A DNA stretch of 64,000 nucleotides, from assembly GCA_002394605.1 (NCBI GenBank), contig DGUI01000026.1:60682-124681 (forward strand), read 5' to 3'. This document shows, piece by piece, positions 1 through 9,228 of the stretch. The DNA is from Mageeibacillus sp. UBA4314. GTDB lineage: Bacteria > Bacillota > Clostridia > Saccharofermentanales > Saccharofermentanaceae. Numbering within the stretch: position 1 is the first letter of the stretch; each line of letters opens with the position of its first letter. Under the pieces are notes generated by a model. That model made no database searches and had not been told where the DNA came from. It saw only the letters and a program-made list of their open reading frames with translations. The translations under genes and the position numbers were made by a program.

Positions 1-2
1 AT

Positions 3-98
3 ACAAGTCCTGAGCGAATGTGTACCTTCCTGCAGGGATTATCGGATAATTACAGGCTCATTTATCAGAGCGGGGAAGATCTTTTGGGAGGGGACTAA
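3..98 (+). CDS. C-terminal tail of an unidentified protein (partial)
   Basis: An open frame runs in from the left edge and stops at TAA 96-98, giving about 31 residues that end in a Gly-Gly-Asp tail. The next gene starts three bases later and its Shine-Dalgarno (GGGAGGGG) lies inside the last codons of this one, so the two are probably co-transcribed. Given the DUF5702 and TadE-like genes downstream, it may be another component of a Tad/Flp-type pilus locus. That is inference from position only; the tail itself matches nothing I recognise. Confidence 0.5.
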   Translation, partial: TSPERMCTFLQGLSDNYRLIYQSGEDLLGGD

Positions 99-100
99 CC

Positions 101-1438
101 ATGAAACTTGTCAGACGGAAGAATAAATACGGGTCGGGAACTGTCTTTATCGCGCTCATACTTGCTGCAGTCGTGATAGTCGAATGTACTTATCTTGCTT
201 TTGTTATCGACCTGGACAGAAGGATGAATGTGGCAAGGGCACTCAAATGTGAAGCTGAATCGATACTTGCAGGTTATGACAGGGATCTTTTGGCCATGTA
301 CGGATTATACGGTTTTGATGCAGGAGAAGTCGATGACAAGGTGTTCAGGGATGTTCTGGATCCGGGGATCGGTGACATGGAACTTACACTTGATAAGGTC
401 TATACGATCGATAATGACTCCCTTGATAAAGCCATAGCGAGTTATTATGCATACAGGACTATCGGGATAAGCACCACGGTCTTTGCCGAGCAGTTCAAGC
501 CTATCCTTGAGGAACTCGACAAGAGCGGCGTGATCGGAAAGATCAAGGAATACAGGGAAAGCGGTGCTGCTCCGTATGTTCAGGAGATCCTCGAGGGTGC
601 GGGAGATGTAGGGTCGTATCTTGAGGATAACGATGATATCGATCTGTCAGGACTTAAGAACATCACTTCACTGATCGATGACAGCAAGGATGACGTAACT
701 GATCTCGGTACCGGAAGTGATGTGTTCGATCTGGATCTGTTTACGGAAAACATCAGCAGGCTTGAGACACTTTCCGATATGGTGAGCGACAAGGCATCTG
801 GCAATACGGATCATCCGCTTATCGCTCATTATGCTGCATATAATTTTGACTGTTATCTCGAGAACGGCAGCGATCCCTCGATAATAGGCATTGATTTCGG
901 AAAGATACACGGCAGTGAAGAGTATGATTCAGAGAATATCCTGATGGGAACGAGCGGAAAGGGCGGCAGTGTAGGTGTTGGCGCCGTCTGTACTTTCGCG
1001 CTTCACGTTATCTCATCGGTAAAGTTTCTTGAGATCTATCTGAACACGGAGAAAAGACAGCAATACAAAAACATCGCCGAGGCAGTTGCTGTCATCCTGG
1101 CTGCCGTCTCTGATGGCACGATCGATATCAACCCGGATGTCCTTATGGTGATCATGATAATAACCGTTGCGATGTGCAAGGGGTTCAAAGAAGCAAAAAA
1201 GGTCAGGAACGGTGAGAAAGTGCCGCTGCTCGAGATCAAGGGCAAAGAATATGTCTATCTCGGCTACAGGGACTTCATGTATGCCTTGATGCTCCTCGTT
1301 CCGGATGGACTCCTTCTTAAGCGGATGAATAAGACGCTTGTCAAGGATTTCGGAGTGTTTGGAACGGGTATCAGGGTAAAAACAAGATACAGAGGTACGG
1401 ATTATGACTATACGGACACATATGAATTATACGGATGA
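101..1438 (+). CDS. DUF5702-family membrane-anchored protein (Tad-pilus-associated)
   Basis: A 445-residue protein with one strong N-terminal membrane segment (about residues 12-35). After it comes the pattern typical of DUF5702 proteins: conserved Glu/Asp, Arg and Ala residues and a motif ending in DRDLLAMYGLYGFD. DUF5702 proteins in Clostridia sit in Tad/Flp pilus loci and resemble enlarged pseudopilin-like proteins whose bulk lies outside the membrane. Two further hydrophobic stretches occur in the C-terminal half. The ATG at 101 follows GGGAGGGG at good spacing. The 3' end overlaps the next gene by 35 bases, which suggests translational coupling. The exact role is unknown. Confidence 0.7.
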   Translation: MKLVRRKNKYGSGTVFIALILAAVVIVECTYLAFVIDLDRRMNVARALKCEAESILAGYDRDLLAMYGLYGFDAGEVDDKVFRDVLDPGIGDMELTLDKVYTIDNDSLDKAIASYYAYRTIGISTTVFAEQFKPILEELDKSGVIGKIKEYRESGAAPYVQEILEGAGDVGSYLEDNDDIDLSGLKNITSLIDDSKDDVTDLGTGSDVFDLDLFTENISRLETLSDMVSDKASGNTDHPLIAHYAAYNFDCYLENGSDPSIIGIDFGKIHGSEEYDSENILMGTSGKGGSVGVGAVCTFALHVISSVKFLEIYLNTEKRQQYKNIAEAVAVILAAVSDGTIDINPDVLMVIMIITVAMCKGFKEAKKVRNGEKVPLLEIKGKEYVYLGYRDFMYALMLLVPDGLLLKRMNKTLVKDFGVFGTGIRVKTRYRGTDYDYTDTYELYG

Positions 1439-2423
1439 CAGGAAAGGTTCTACGGCTCTTGAGACTGCGGTCGCTATGTCAGCTGCATTGATCTTTATCT
1501 GCTCTATTGTAAGCATCATCGTATTCCGCAGGGCAGAGATACTCATGCAGCGTTCGCTTGTCCAGGCATGCGAAGAGATAAGTCTGGTACCGCCTCTTCA
1601 GATCCCCGCAGCAGATGCGGTAAGTACTCTCATCAACCTCTTTCCTGATAAGAAAGCAGGAAACATGAAGGGAGCAGAAGTGCTCAAAAAGGTAGGTTCG
1701 GTACTGATAGGTGTTGATGCTTATACGGATAATGCGCTGGAGAACATCATCCTGGAGAATACTCTGGCACATACGGTCGCCAATAAGGTCAGATCCGGCT
1801 ATATCGCGCGCAACAAAGGGTCCGATCATTTTGTTCCGGATATGATCGACGTTGACCTTAATATCGACAGGACTCATCATGTGATGGAGGTTGAATGCAA
1901 TTATACAGTAGTCACGCTTGCGGGCAATATCAGGCGTACCCTGTATCAGACTGTGCCGATGTACGGAAGGTTTGAATTCTATTTCAGGGACAGTTCAAAA
2001 GGGGAGGACGACGATATCTGGAGCAAGGATAACTTTACACGCGGCGAGTATTTCCTGGAACAGCAAGGTTCAAACCTGCCCAAGACCTTTCCTGTCATAA
2101 ACAGTTTTCAGGGGGGTACCGCACGTTCCATTGTGAGCGTGGATCTGACGGCTCCGACATACAGTTCTTCCGGGAGGATACGGCAACTCCTTGCATCAGA
2201 GATCGATAAGCTCTCTTCCTTTAGCGGTGCAGACGTGATCATAGACGGAAAGAGATATAAGGTAAAAGGTCAGGACATAAGGAAAAAAGTCCTGACGGTC
2301 ATTATCCCGTCCAATTCGCCTCAGACTGCAAAACAGACGGCAGAAGCGATGAAGAGTTATGCTTCGCTTCACAATATCACCATGAAGATCGTTGTATACG
2401 GCAATTCAAAACGGTATGAGTGA
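1404..2423 (+). CDS. TadE-like pseudopilin protein
   Basis: A 339-residue protein beginning with a short charged leader and the motif KGSTALETAVAMSAALIFI. This is the Gly-Ser-x-x-x-Glu type N-terminus followed by a hydrophobic helix that marks TadE/TadF-like prepilins. The rest (about residues 45-339) is a soluble extracytoplasmic region. The ATG at 1404 has AGAGGT seven bases upstream, inside the preceding gene. With its overlapping neighbour it likely forms part of a Tad-type secretion/pilus system whose ATPase and membrane genes would lie left of the window. Its length exceeds a minimal TadE, so an added C-terminal domain is likely. Confidence 0.6.
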   Translation: MTIRTHMNYTDDRKGSTALETAVAMSAALIFICSIVSIIVFRRAEILMQRSLVQACEEISLVPPLQIPAADAVSTLINLFPDKKAGNMKGAEVLKKVGSVLIGVDAYTDNALENIILENTLAHTVANKVRSGYIARNKGSDHFVPDMIDVDLNIDRTHHVMEVECNYTVVTLAGNIRRTLYQTVPMYGRFEFYFRDSSKGEDDDIWSKDNFTRGEYFLEQQGSNLPKTFPVINSFQGGTARSIVSVDLTAPTYSSSGRIRQLLASEIDKLSSFSGADVIIDGKRYKVKGQDIRKKVLTVIIPSNSPQTAKQTAEAMKSYASLHNITMKIVVYGNSKRYE

Positions 2424-2443
2424 CAATATTATAATAATTATAT

Positions 2444-2489
2444 TTGTAATAATCGTTCTGTTGCGTTATCATTAGAAAGATTGTATGTT
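2444..2489 (+). promoter_or_regulatory. Two overlapping candidate sigma-A promoters
   Basis: TTGTAA (2444-2449) and TATCAT (2467-2472) are 17 bases apart. TTGCGT (2461-2466) and TATGTT (2484-2489) are also 17 apart. Either could drive the unit beginning with the small membrane gene and running through the YerC-like gene into secA. The hexamers are imperfect, so this is a weak prediction. Confidence 0.35.
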
Positions 2490-2503
2490 AGGAGGATCAT
2501 GCT

Positions 2504-2731
2504 TTGAAGAATAATTCTTCGGTCAGAAGCCCAAAACTGGCTGGATCAGCAGTCAGGACCAATGCCGACCTGAGCCTTGGTGATACATTGCGCAAGGCGA
2601 AGAAGGATCTCTTTTTTGCGAGATGTATCTACGGAATGCTCTTCGTCCTGCTGGTTACCGGTATCGTTCTGTTCTTTGTGTTTGGTTATGCAGAGGACAT
2701 CGTTGACTGGTTCTACAGCATAATGGGCTAA
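2504..2731 (+). CDS. Small single-pass membrane protein, unknown function
   Basis: A 75-residue protein with a polar N-terminal half and one transmembrane segment (about residues 42-66, MLFVLLVTGIVLFFVFGYA). The start is TTG at 2504: GGAGG at 2491-2495 is correctly spaced for it, while the nearby ATG at 2499 meets a stop after one codon. It lies between the pilus-like genes and the YerC-like regulator, with a possible promoter just upstream. I do not recognise the family. It could be a small membrane regulator, but the sequence gives no functional motif. Confidence 0.55.
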   Translation: MKNNSSVRSPKLAGSAVRTNADLSLGDTLRKAKKDLFFARCIYGMLFVLLVTGIVLFFVFGYAEDIVDWFYSIMG

Positions 2732-2750
2732 CAGCAAACGGAGGTTCGTG

Positions 2751-3122
2751 ATGAACAGCAACAGTGAGTTTATCGGATCTCTCAGTGAAGAAGAGCGTTC
2801 GGATCTTGTAAACCTCTACTCTGCGATCCTGACGATGGAGGATACGGATGAGATGCATGAATTCTTATCGGATCTATGCTCTGTCAATGAACTCAGGTCG
2901 ATGCTGCACAGATGGCAGATAGTCCTGGGGATCGACAAGGGAATGAGCTACGAAGAGATAATAAGGCATCTTACGCCGGCAGACGGATCAGGTAAGGGAA
3001 CGGTCAGTTCTACGACGATATCAAGAGTCAAGAACTGCTACGTGAGAGAAGGAAGCGGTTACAGGACTGCACTTAACAGACTTAGAAATACAAATTTTAT
3101 TGATAATGAGGTGAATGAATGA
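2751..3122 (+). CDS. TrpR-like DNA-binding protein, YerC/YecD family
   Basis: About 123 residues. The central part (WQIVLGIDKGMSYEEIIRHL, then GTVSSTTISRVKNC) matches the TrpR-type helix-turn-helix of the YerC/YecD family, a group of small Firmicute DNA-binding proteins of poorly known target. The ATG at 2751 is preferred over GTG 2748 because GGAGG at 2740-2744 is too close to the GTG. The stop overlaps the secA start in an ATGA arrangement, so translation is probably coupled to secA. In E. coli TrpR binds tryptophan; whether this homologue binds any ligand is unknown. Confidence 0.8.
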   Translation: MNSNSEFIGSLSEEERSDLVNLYSAILTMEDTDEMHEFLSDLCSVNELRSMLHRWQIVLGIDKGMSYEEIIRHLTPADGSGKGTVSSTTISRVKNCYVREGSGYRTALNRLRNTNFIDNEVNE

Positions 3123-5881
3123 GCATTTTTGGCACACACAGCACGAGAGAGATCAAGAGGATCAAGCCTATCGTTAACAAGGTCCTTGCCTTGGATGAAG
3201 AGTATTCGAAGCTTTCCGATTCTGAACTCAGACATAAGACCGTCGAGTTCAAGGAGCGTCTTGCTAACGGCGAGACACTGGATGATCTTATCCCTGAGGC
3301 ATTTGCAACAGTAAGAGAAGCTTCACAGCGAGTTCTCGGCATGAAGCCCTACGAAGTCCAGGTCATCGGCGGCATCGTACTCCATCAGGGAAGGATCGCC
3401 GAGATGAAGACAGGTGAAGGTAAGACTCTCGTGGCAACAATGCCTGTATACCTTAATGCTCTTACCGGTCGCGGTGTTCATGTCGTAACAGTTAACGACT
3501 ACCTCGCTAAGCGTGACAGTGAGTGGATGGGTAAGATCTACAAGTTCCTTGGAATGACAGTAGGTCTCATCATCCACGATATCCCCAACAAGGACCGTAA
3601 AGGCATGTACGCTTGTGATATCGTTTACGGAACAAATAATGAATTCGGTTTTGACTACCTCAGGGACAACATGGTAGTCAGCAAGGACCAGATAGTTCAG
3701 CGCGATCACTACTATGCGATCGTCGACGAGGTCGACAGTATCCTTATCGATGAAGCGAGAACTCCTCTCATCATCTCAGGCAGGGGTTCTGAGTCTTCAA
3801 GCCTCTATCAGGAAGCCGACAGGTTCGTCAGGACATTGAAGCAGTTCGTAGTTACCGAGACTGATGATAAGGTCGATATGGATGAGATCGTCGGTGATGC
3901 TGACTATGTAACTGACGAGAAGGCAAATACTTCAGTCCTTACCAAGAACGGTATTGCAAAGGCTGAGAAGTTCTTCAACATCGAGAACCTCTCTGACCCT
4001 GACAATTTCCAGTATCAGCACTATATCAATAACGCTCTCAAGGCTCACGGCAACTTCAAGCGTGACCAGAAGTACATCGTTCAGGACGGCGAAGTTATCA
4101 TCGTTGACGACTTTACAGGCCGTCTCATGCCGGGCAGACGTTACAGTGACGGTCTGCATCAGGCCATCGAAGCGAAAGAAGGCGTTAAGGTTGCCAGCGA
4201 GAACAGAACGCTTGCTACGATCACTTTCCAGAATTTCTTCCGTCTGTACCAGAAGCTTTCAGGTATGACCGGTACAGCTTATACAGAGGAAGCTGAGTTC
4301 AGGCAGATCTATGAGCTTGACGTTATCCAGATCCCTACAAACAAGCCGATCCAGAGGATCGATGAAGTCGACTCGGTATTTAAGAACATGAAGCTTAAGT
4401 ACTCCGCTGTTCTCAAGGCTGTTAAGGAAGCCAATGACAAAGGGCAGCCTGTTCTTGTAGGTACTGTTAACGTTGATAAGTCAGAGTTCCTAAGCAAGGC
4501 TTTCACCAAGTACGGTATAAAGCATAATGTGCTCAATGCTAAGAACCATATGAGAGAGGCTGAGATCATCGCACAGGCAGGCCGTAAAGGTGCGGTTACG
4601 ATCGCGACCAACATGGCAGGACGTGGTACCGATATCCTTCTCGGCGGTAATGCTGAGTTCATGGCTAAGCAGGAGATGAGCAGACTCGGATATGAGGAAG
4701 ATATGATCGAAGCATCTACAGCTCATAACGAGACTGATGATGAACTCGTTCTTGAAGCAAGGAAGAAGTTCTCCGAGCTCGAAGCAAAGTTCAAAGCAGA
4801 GATCGAACCGGAGGCAGAGGAAGTAAGGAAGCTTGGAGGCTTGTTTATCATAGGTACTGAGAGACATGAATCAAGACGTATCGATAATCAGCTCAAGGGA
4901 CGTGCAGGACGTCAGGGTGACCCTGGTAAGTCCAAGTTCTTCCTCTCTCTTGAAGATGACCTCCTGAGGATCTTCGGCGGCGACAGGATCACAAGCCTCG
5001 CCGAGAGCTGGGGTGTTGATGAGATCCAGGTCAAGACTCTTGGCAAAATGATAGATTCAGCCCAGAAGAAGCTTGAAGCAATGCACTTCGGATCACGTAA
5101 GAATGTCCTCGAATATGATGATGTTAACAACGTTCAGCGTACTATCACATATAAGCAGAGAAGGCAGATCATCGACGGTGAGGATGTACATGACATCTTC
5201 ATGAACATGATTGAAGTAGTTGCAGACAGGATCGTCGGTTCATTCTCTCTTGACGGTGTCATCACCGGAAGCGAGCGTTATGCTCTTGCTATGAAGCTCA
5301 CTGATGAGTTCGGTGATCTTCCGGTCATTAATGATATCAAGGGTGAAGGTGAACTTCCTGATTATGATGATCTTGTTGCCAAGATCACAGAGGAAGCAAA
5401 AGAAGTCATCTCACGCAAGGAGAACGAGATCTCCTCAGAAGTCTTCCGTGATGCTGAGAGAGCTATCCTCCTCAGGACCGTTGACCTTAAGTGGATGGAT
5501 CACATCGACGCGATGGATCAGCTCTCCAATGCCATCAGGATGAGATCCGTAGGTCAGCATGACCCTGTTGTTGAGTACAAGCGTGAAGGCTCCGAGATGT
5601 TCGAAGAGATGAACGAGGCTATCCAGAATGATGCTGTCCAGATGCTCATGAAGGCTAACTTCACACCTGAGAAGAGGATCGTCAACAAGGCTGCTGCAGA
5701 AGTCAAGGAAGCCAGGAAGGCTGATGCCGCTCCCATGAAGGCAGAGCAGGTAGAGGGTGCTGCTAATAACAGTGCACCTTCACAGCCCATCAGAAGAGCT
5801 GCAGGAACTGTCGGCCGTAATGATCCCTGTCCTTGCGGAAGCGGCAAGAAGTATAAGAACTGCTGCGGAAAGAACGAGTGA
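3119..5881 (+). CDS. secA: Protein translocase ATPase SecA
   Basis: A full-length 920-residue SecA, the cytoplasmic motor that pushes preproteins through SecYEG. Visible landmarks are the Walker A segment MKTGEGKT (about residues 95-102), the DEVDSILIDEARTPL Walker B region (about 201-215), the GTNNEFGFDYLRDN motif, the second nucleotide-binding fold motif TNMAGRGTDI, and the GTERHESRRIDNQLKGRAGR motif. The last 20 residues hold the zinc-binding SEC-C motif CPCGSGKKYKNCC, which binds SecB or ribosomes in other bacteria. The start overlaps the upstream YerC-like gene by four bases (ATGA). Confidence 0.98.
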   Translation: MSIFGTHSTREIKRIKPIVNKVLALDEEYSKLSDSELRHKTVEFKERLANGETLDDLIPEAFATVREASQRVLGMKPYEVQVIGGIVLHQGRIAEMKTGEGKTLVATMPVYLNALTGRGVHVVTVNDYLAKRDSEWMGKIYKFLGMTVGLIIHDIPNKDRKGMYACDIVYGTNNEFGFDYLRDNMVVSKDQIVQRDHYYAIVDEVDSILIDEARTPLIISGRGSESSSLYQEADRFVRTLKQFVVTETDDKVDMDEIVGDADYVTDEKANTSVLTKNGIAKAEKFFNIENLSDPDNFQYQHYINNALKAHGNFKRDQKYIVQDGEVIIVDDFTGRLMPGRRYSDGLHQAIEAKEGVKVASENRTLATITFQNFFRLYQKLSGMTGTAYTEEAEFRQIYELDVIQIPTNKPIQRIDEVDSVFKNMKLKYSAVLKAVKEANDKGQPVLVGTVNVDKSEFLSKAFTKYGIKHNVLNAKNHMREAEIIAQAGRKGAVTIATNMAGRGTDILLGGNAEFMAKQEMSRLGYEEDMIEASTAHNETDDELVLEARKKFSELEAKFKAEIEPEAEEVRKLGGLFIIGTERHESRRIDNQLKGRAGRQGDPGKSKFFLSLEDDLLRIFGGDRITSLAESWGVDEIQVKTLGKMIDSAQKKLEAMHFGSRKNVLEYDDVNNVQRTITYKQRRQIIDGEDVHDIFMNMIEVVADRIVGSFSLDGVITGSERYALAMKLTDEFGDLPVINDIKGEGELPDYDDLVAKITEEAKEVISRKENEISSEVFRDAERAILLRTVDLKWMDHIDAMDQLSNAIRMRSVGQHDPVVEYKREGSEMFEEMNEAIQNDAVQMLMKANFTPEKRIVNKAAAEVKEARKADAAPMKAEQVEGAANNSAPSQPIRRAAGTVGRNDPCPCGSGKKYKNCCGKNE

Positions 5882-6717
5882 TCATGATCGGGAACAAGAC
5901 TGAGTACCTCAATGCCATAGACAGAGCAAGTGAGTTTATTGCTGCTTCCTGCAGCAGTAAGCCTCAGATCTGCATTGTATTGGGATCAGGTCTTGGCAAA
6001 CTCGCTTCTTTATGCGAGATCGATAAGGAGATCCCTTATACGGACATACCCGGTTTCCCCGTAAGCACGGCACCTGGTCACGCTGGAAGGCTCTACATTG
6101 CCGAAGTATCCGGTAAACGCTGCTACATGCTCGGTGGAAGATTTCATTACTATGAGGGTTATGACCCGGAGATAATTACATTCTATGTGCGTGTTATGGC
6201 AAGGCTGGGCGTTAAGACGCTCGTGCTTACAAATGCGGCAGGAGGGATCCTGGAATGTGGTGAAGTCCCCTGCCTTATGATCATCGAGGATCATATATCC
6301 TTCCTCGCCGAAAGTCCGCTCCGCGGTGCTAATCTTGATGCTTTCGGTGTGAGATTCCCTGATCAGACCCATGTTTATGATCAGGAGTATATCGGGATGC
6401 TCGAAGAATGTGCTGATACTCTCGGTATCAATGTCCTTAAAGGCATCTATGCATATACCAGAGGTCCCCAGTATGAGACTCCTGCTGAGATCAGGGCGCT
6501 TAAGACACTTGGAGCTGATGCCGTCGGAATGAGTACTGTTCCTGAGGCGATCGCTGCTTCGCACTGCGGTATGAGAGTTGCTGCCGTATCATGCATATCG
6601 AATCTTGCGGCAGGTATCTCAAAGACTCCGCTGTCAGAGGAAGAAGTGCTTCAGATGGCTGACAGGATCTCGAATGATGACTGTGCACTTATAAAGGAAT
6701 TTATTAAAAGATTATAA
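5878..6717 (+). CDS. punA: Purine nucleoside phosphorylase
   Basis: A 279-residue trimeric-type (PNP II family) phosphorylase that cleaves inosine/guanosine and their deoxy forms with phosphate in purine salvage. The family signature is visible as VLGSGLGKLA near residues 33-42, PGFPVSTAPGHAG, the GRFHYYEGY segment, LTNAAGG, and GPQYETPAEI. The start is read as GTG 5878, which overlaps the secA stop (GTGA) and has GGAAAG upstream. An in-frame ATG at 5884 is the alternative. It sits 16 bases before adenosylhomocysteinase, so the pair could jointly recycle adenosine released from S-adenosylhomocysteine. Confidence 0.93.
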   Translation: MIMIGNKTEYLNAIDRASEFIAASCSSKPQICIVLGSGLGKLASLCEIDKEIPYTDIPGFPVSTAPGHAGRLYIAEVSGKRCYMLGGRFHYYEGYDPEIITFYVRVMARLGVKTLVLTNAAGGILECGEVPCLMIIEDHISFLAESPLRGANLDAFGVRFPDQTHVYDQEYIGMLEECADTLGINVLKGIYAYTRGPQYETPAEIRALKTLGADAVGMSTVPEAIAASHCGMRVAAVSCISNLAAGISKTPLSEEEVLQMADRISNDDCALIKEFIKRL

Positions 6718-6733
6718 TTTACGGAGGCTTTCC

Positions 6734-7990
6734 ATGGATATTCCTCAGTATGACATCAAAGACATAGCGCTCGCGCCTTACGGTTACGAGAAGATAGAAT
6801 GGGCATACCGTAATATGCCTGTTTTAAGGGCGATAGAAGAAGAACTTATCAGGGAACAGCCTTTTAAGGGATTGAAGATCTCTGTCTCTGTTCATGTTGA
6901 AGCCAAGACAGCATGCCTTGCAAGGGCTTTGGCAAGAGGCGGTGCTGATGTGGCTCTTACCGGATGTAATCCGCTGTCTACCCAGGATGATGTCGCGGCA
7001 GCTCTTGCCGATTCAGGAATGCATGTATATACGGTACATGGCGACAATGAGGAAGATTACATAAAGCATCTCAAGATGGCCCTGTCTTTTGGACCTGACA
7101 TCGTCATCGATGACGGTGGTGATTTCTGCATGCTCCTTCACTCAGACATGAAGCATCTCGTTCCCAACATATTGGGCGGATGCGAAGAGACGACTACAGG
7201 TGTTCACAGACTTGAGATCCTTAAGAAAGAAGGTAAGCTCAGTTATCCTGTCATCGCAGTTAATGATGCAAGATGCAAGCACCTGTTCGATAACAGATTT
7301 GGCACGGGGCAATCAGTATGGACTGCTATCATGGCAACAACAAACCTCGTAGTTGCAGGTAAGACGGTCGTTGTCGCCGGTTTTGGAATGTGCGGCAAAG
7401 GTGTCGCCATGAGAGCCAAGGGATTGGGAGCCAAGGTAATAGTAACTGAGATCGATCCAGTTAAGGCATGTGAAGCAATAATGGAAGGCTATTCTGTCAT
7501 GACAATGGATGAAGCTGCTCCTTTAGGTGATGTCTTTGTTACAGTTACAGGCTGTAAAGATGTTATTGTGGGCAGGCATTTCGCTATGATGAAAGACGGC
7601 GCCATCTGCTGTAATGCCGGACATTTCGACTGTGAGGTCAATGTTAAGGAATTATCAGAGATATCTGTCTCACAAAAAGAATTGAGACATAATATAATCG
7701 GATATGAGCTGAAGAACGGAAGGACTGTCTGCATCATTGCGGAGGGAAGACTTGTAAATCTTGCTTCCGGCGACGGACACCCAGTGGAGATTATGGACAT
7801 GAGCTTCGCTCTTCAGGCACAGTCCGCAAGATACATTGCCGCCAATGGCAGGGATCTTGCAATAGATGTGTATCAGACGCCCGAAGTTATCGATAACAGA
7901 GTGGCTGAGATACTGCTTGATACAAAAGGAATATCGATAGACAGACTTACGGAAGAACAGGAAAGATATGTAAATTCCTGGGATTTCTGA
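6734..7990 (+). CDS. ahcY: Adenosylhomocysteinase (S-adenosylhomocysteine hydrolase)
   Basis: A 418-residue enzyme that splits S-adenosylhomocysteine into adenosine and homocysteine, relieving product inhibition of methyltransferases. Seen are the conserved HVEAKTACLARAL-type N-terminal motif, LTGCNPLSTQDDVAAAL, the NAD-binding loop VVAGFGMCGKGVA near residue 213, and the CNAGHFDCEV motif. Its length fits the shorter bacterial type that lacks the plant/animal insert. The ATG at 6734 follows GGAGG (6723-6727). It is probably in one unit with the upstream nucleoside phosphorylase. The C-terminus ends in SWDF rather than the usual KPDHYRY tail of the longer enzymes. Confidence 0.95.
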   Translation: MDIPQYDIKDIALAPYGYEKIEWAYRNMPVLRAIEEELIREQPFKGLKISVSVHVEAKTACLARALARGGADVALTGCNPLSTQDDVAAALADSGMHVYTVHGDNEEDYIKHLKMALSFGPDIVIDDGGDFCMLLHSDMKHLVPNILGGCEETTTGVHRLEILKKEGKLSYPVIAVNDARCKHLFDNRFGTGQSVWTAIMATTNLVVAGKTVVVAGFGMCGKGVAMRAKGLGAKVIVTEIDPVKACEAIMEGYSVMTMDEAAPLGDVFVTVTGCKDVIVGRHFAMMKDGAICCNAGHFDCEVNVKELSEISVSQKELRHNIIGYELKNGRTVCIIAEGRLVNLASGDGHPVEIMDMSFALQAQSARYIAANGRDLAIDVYQTPEVIDNRVAEILLDTKGISIDRLTEEQERYVNSWDF

Positions 7991-8066
7991 ATTGTTGTTT
8001 CTGTTGTGCAACATTTCGGCTTGCTGAATTGTATCAATGACAGAAACACAATGGAGGTATAAAGAG

Positions 8067-8615
8067 ATGAAGAAGATTATCGTACTTATATTATCCTGTT
8101 CAATGCTGCTGGCACTTGCTGCATGTAATAAGAATACGGCGGGTTCTGAAGCAAGTGTCTCATCAGACGTTGAACAGAGTGCAAGTCAGCAGAGCATGGG
8201 TATCCCCAATCCCTGGACTGAACAGAGCGATATCGCTGCTGCCAACAAAGCCTGCGGTATGAACATCGTCTTTCCTGATGAGCTTAAGGGTGCAGACACC
8301 GCCTTCAGGACGATGGATGACAAGATGATCGAAGTCACCGGGATGTTCTGTGATACGGGTCTGACTTTCAGGGCTATGAAGGGCGATAAGGCAGAGGATA
8401 TCTCAGGTGATTACAATGAGTATTCTGCTTTGAACGAACAGAAGTTCAAAGGACTGACGGTATTCTCCAGATCGAACAGCAATGATACTGCTGATGTAGT
8501 ATACTGGAATGACGGAACCAACAACTATAGTGTGGTCTTTGGTTCGCCGATTAGTCTCGAGTCGGTCAACGACATTCTCGATTCACTGATCACTGCAAAT
8601 TCGCAGGCGTATTGA
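8067..8615 (+). CDS. Lipoprotein of unknown function
   Basis: A 182-residue protein with a clear lipoprotein signal: two Lys residues, a hydrophobic core, then the lipobox LAAC with the modified Cys at position 20, followed by a Ser/Gln-rich linker. The mature part (about residues 50-182) matches no family I recognise. The ATG at 8067 is chosen because GGAGG (8053-8057) precedes it and the signal peptide begins there; an upstream in-frame ATG at 8037 would add a spurious leader. It directly precedes the ECF sigma factor gene and may be sensed by or belong to that system. Confidence 0.75.
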   Translation: MKKIIVLILSCSMLLALAACNKNTAGSEASVSSDVEQSASQQSMGIPNPWTEQSDIAAANKACGMNIVFPDELKGADTAFRTMDDKMIEVTGMFCDTGLTFRAMKGDKAEDISGDYNEYSALNEQKFKGLTVFSRSNSNDTADVVYWNDGTNNYSVVFGSPISLESVNDILDSLITANSQAY

Positions 8616-8646
8616 TCACAGGAGTAAGGAGATCAGACATAAATAA

Positions 8647-9228
8647 GTGTTGAGCATTGCATTAAATAACCCGCTATATCAGTTTGTAACATTCATAAGA
8701 GCAGCATTTATGTCTGATGCTGCAGCGGGTTATCCTACCGCGATCGCTGACGATATCTCGTTAACGGCGGCAAGGCTCATGGATACATATGGCAACCAGA
8801 TCCTAAGATTTGCTTACACATATGTACACAATTATGAAGATGCAGAAGACATCCTTCAGGAGACGCTTATTTCTTACATGAGGACGGCACCTGTCTTTGA
8901 GAATGAGAAGCACGAGAAATCATGGCTTTTTACAGTTGCCGCAAATCATTCTAAGAACAAGATAAAGTCAAACAATCTCAGGCGTGCAGATGAGCTGAAC
9001 GAAGAATTGGTCGCTGAGAAGAAGGAAGACCTGTCATATCTGTGGGAGGCCGTGAAGAGCCTTCCGGATGACTATAGAGAAGTAATACACCTGTTCTATC
9101 AGGAGGATTATACAACAGCCCAGATCGCACAGGTGCTCAAGAGAAGAGAATCTACGGTAAGGTCTCAGCTGAAGCGCGCAAGGGATAAGCTTAAAGAGAT
9201 TTTGAAGGAGAATTACGACCTTGGATAA
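8647..9228 (+). CDS. RNA polymerase sigma factor, ECF subfamily
   Basis: Up to 193 residues. Region 2 is visible as the stretch around YVHNYEDAEDILQETLISYM. Region 4 is the LPDDYREVIHLFY segment followed by the helix-turn-helix TTAQIAQVLKRRESTVRSQL. This is a typical small extracytoplasmic-function sigma factor. The start is uncertain: GTG 8647 has AGGAG 15 bases away (8627-8631), which is long, while ATG 8710 would give a more usual length but lacks a clear Shine-Dalgarno. The gene overlaps the next by eight bases, so the pair is translationally coupled. Target promoters are not evident. Confidence 0.88.
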   Translation: MLSIALNNPLYQFVTFIRAAFMSDAAAGYPTAIADDISLTAARLMDTYGNQILRFAYTYVHNYEDAEDILQETLISYMRTAPVFENEKHEKSWLFTVAANHSKNKIKSNNLRRADELNEELVAEKKEDLSYLWEAVKSLPDDYREVIHLFYQEDYTTAQIAQVLKRRESTVRSQLKRARDKLKEILKENYDLG

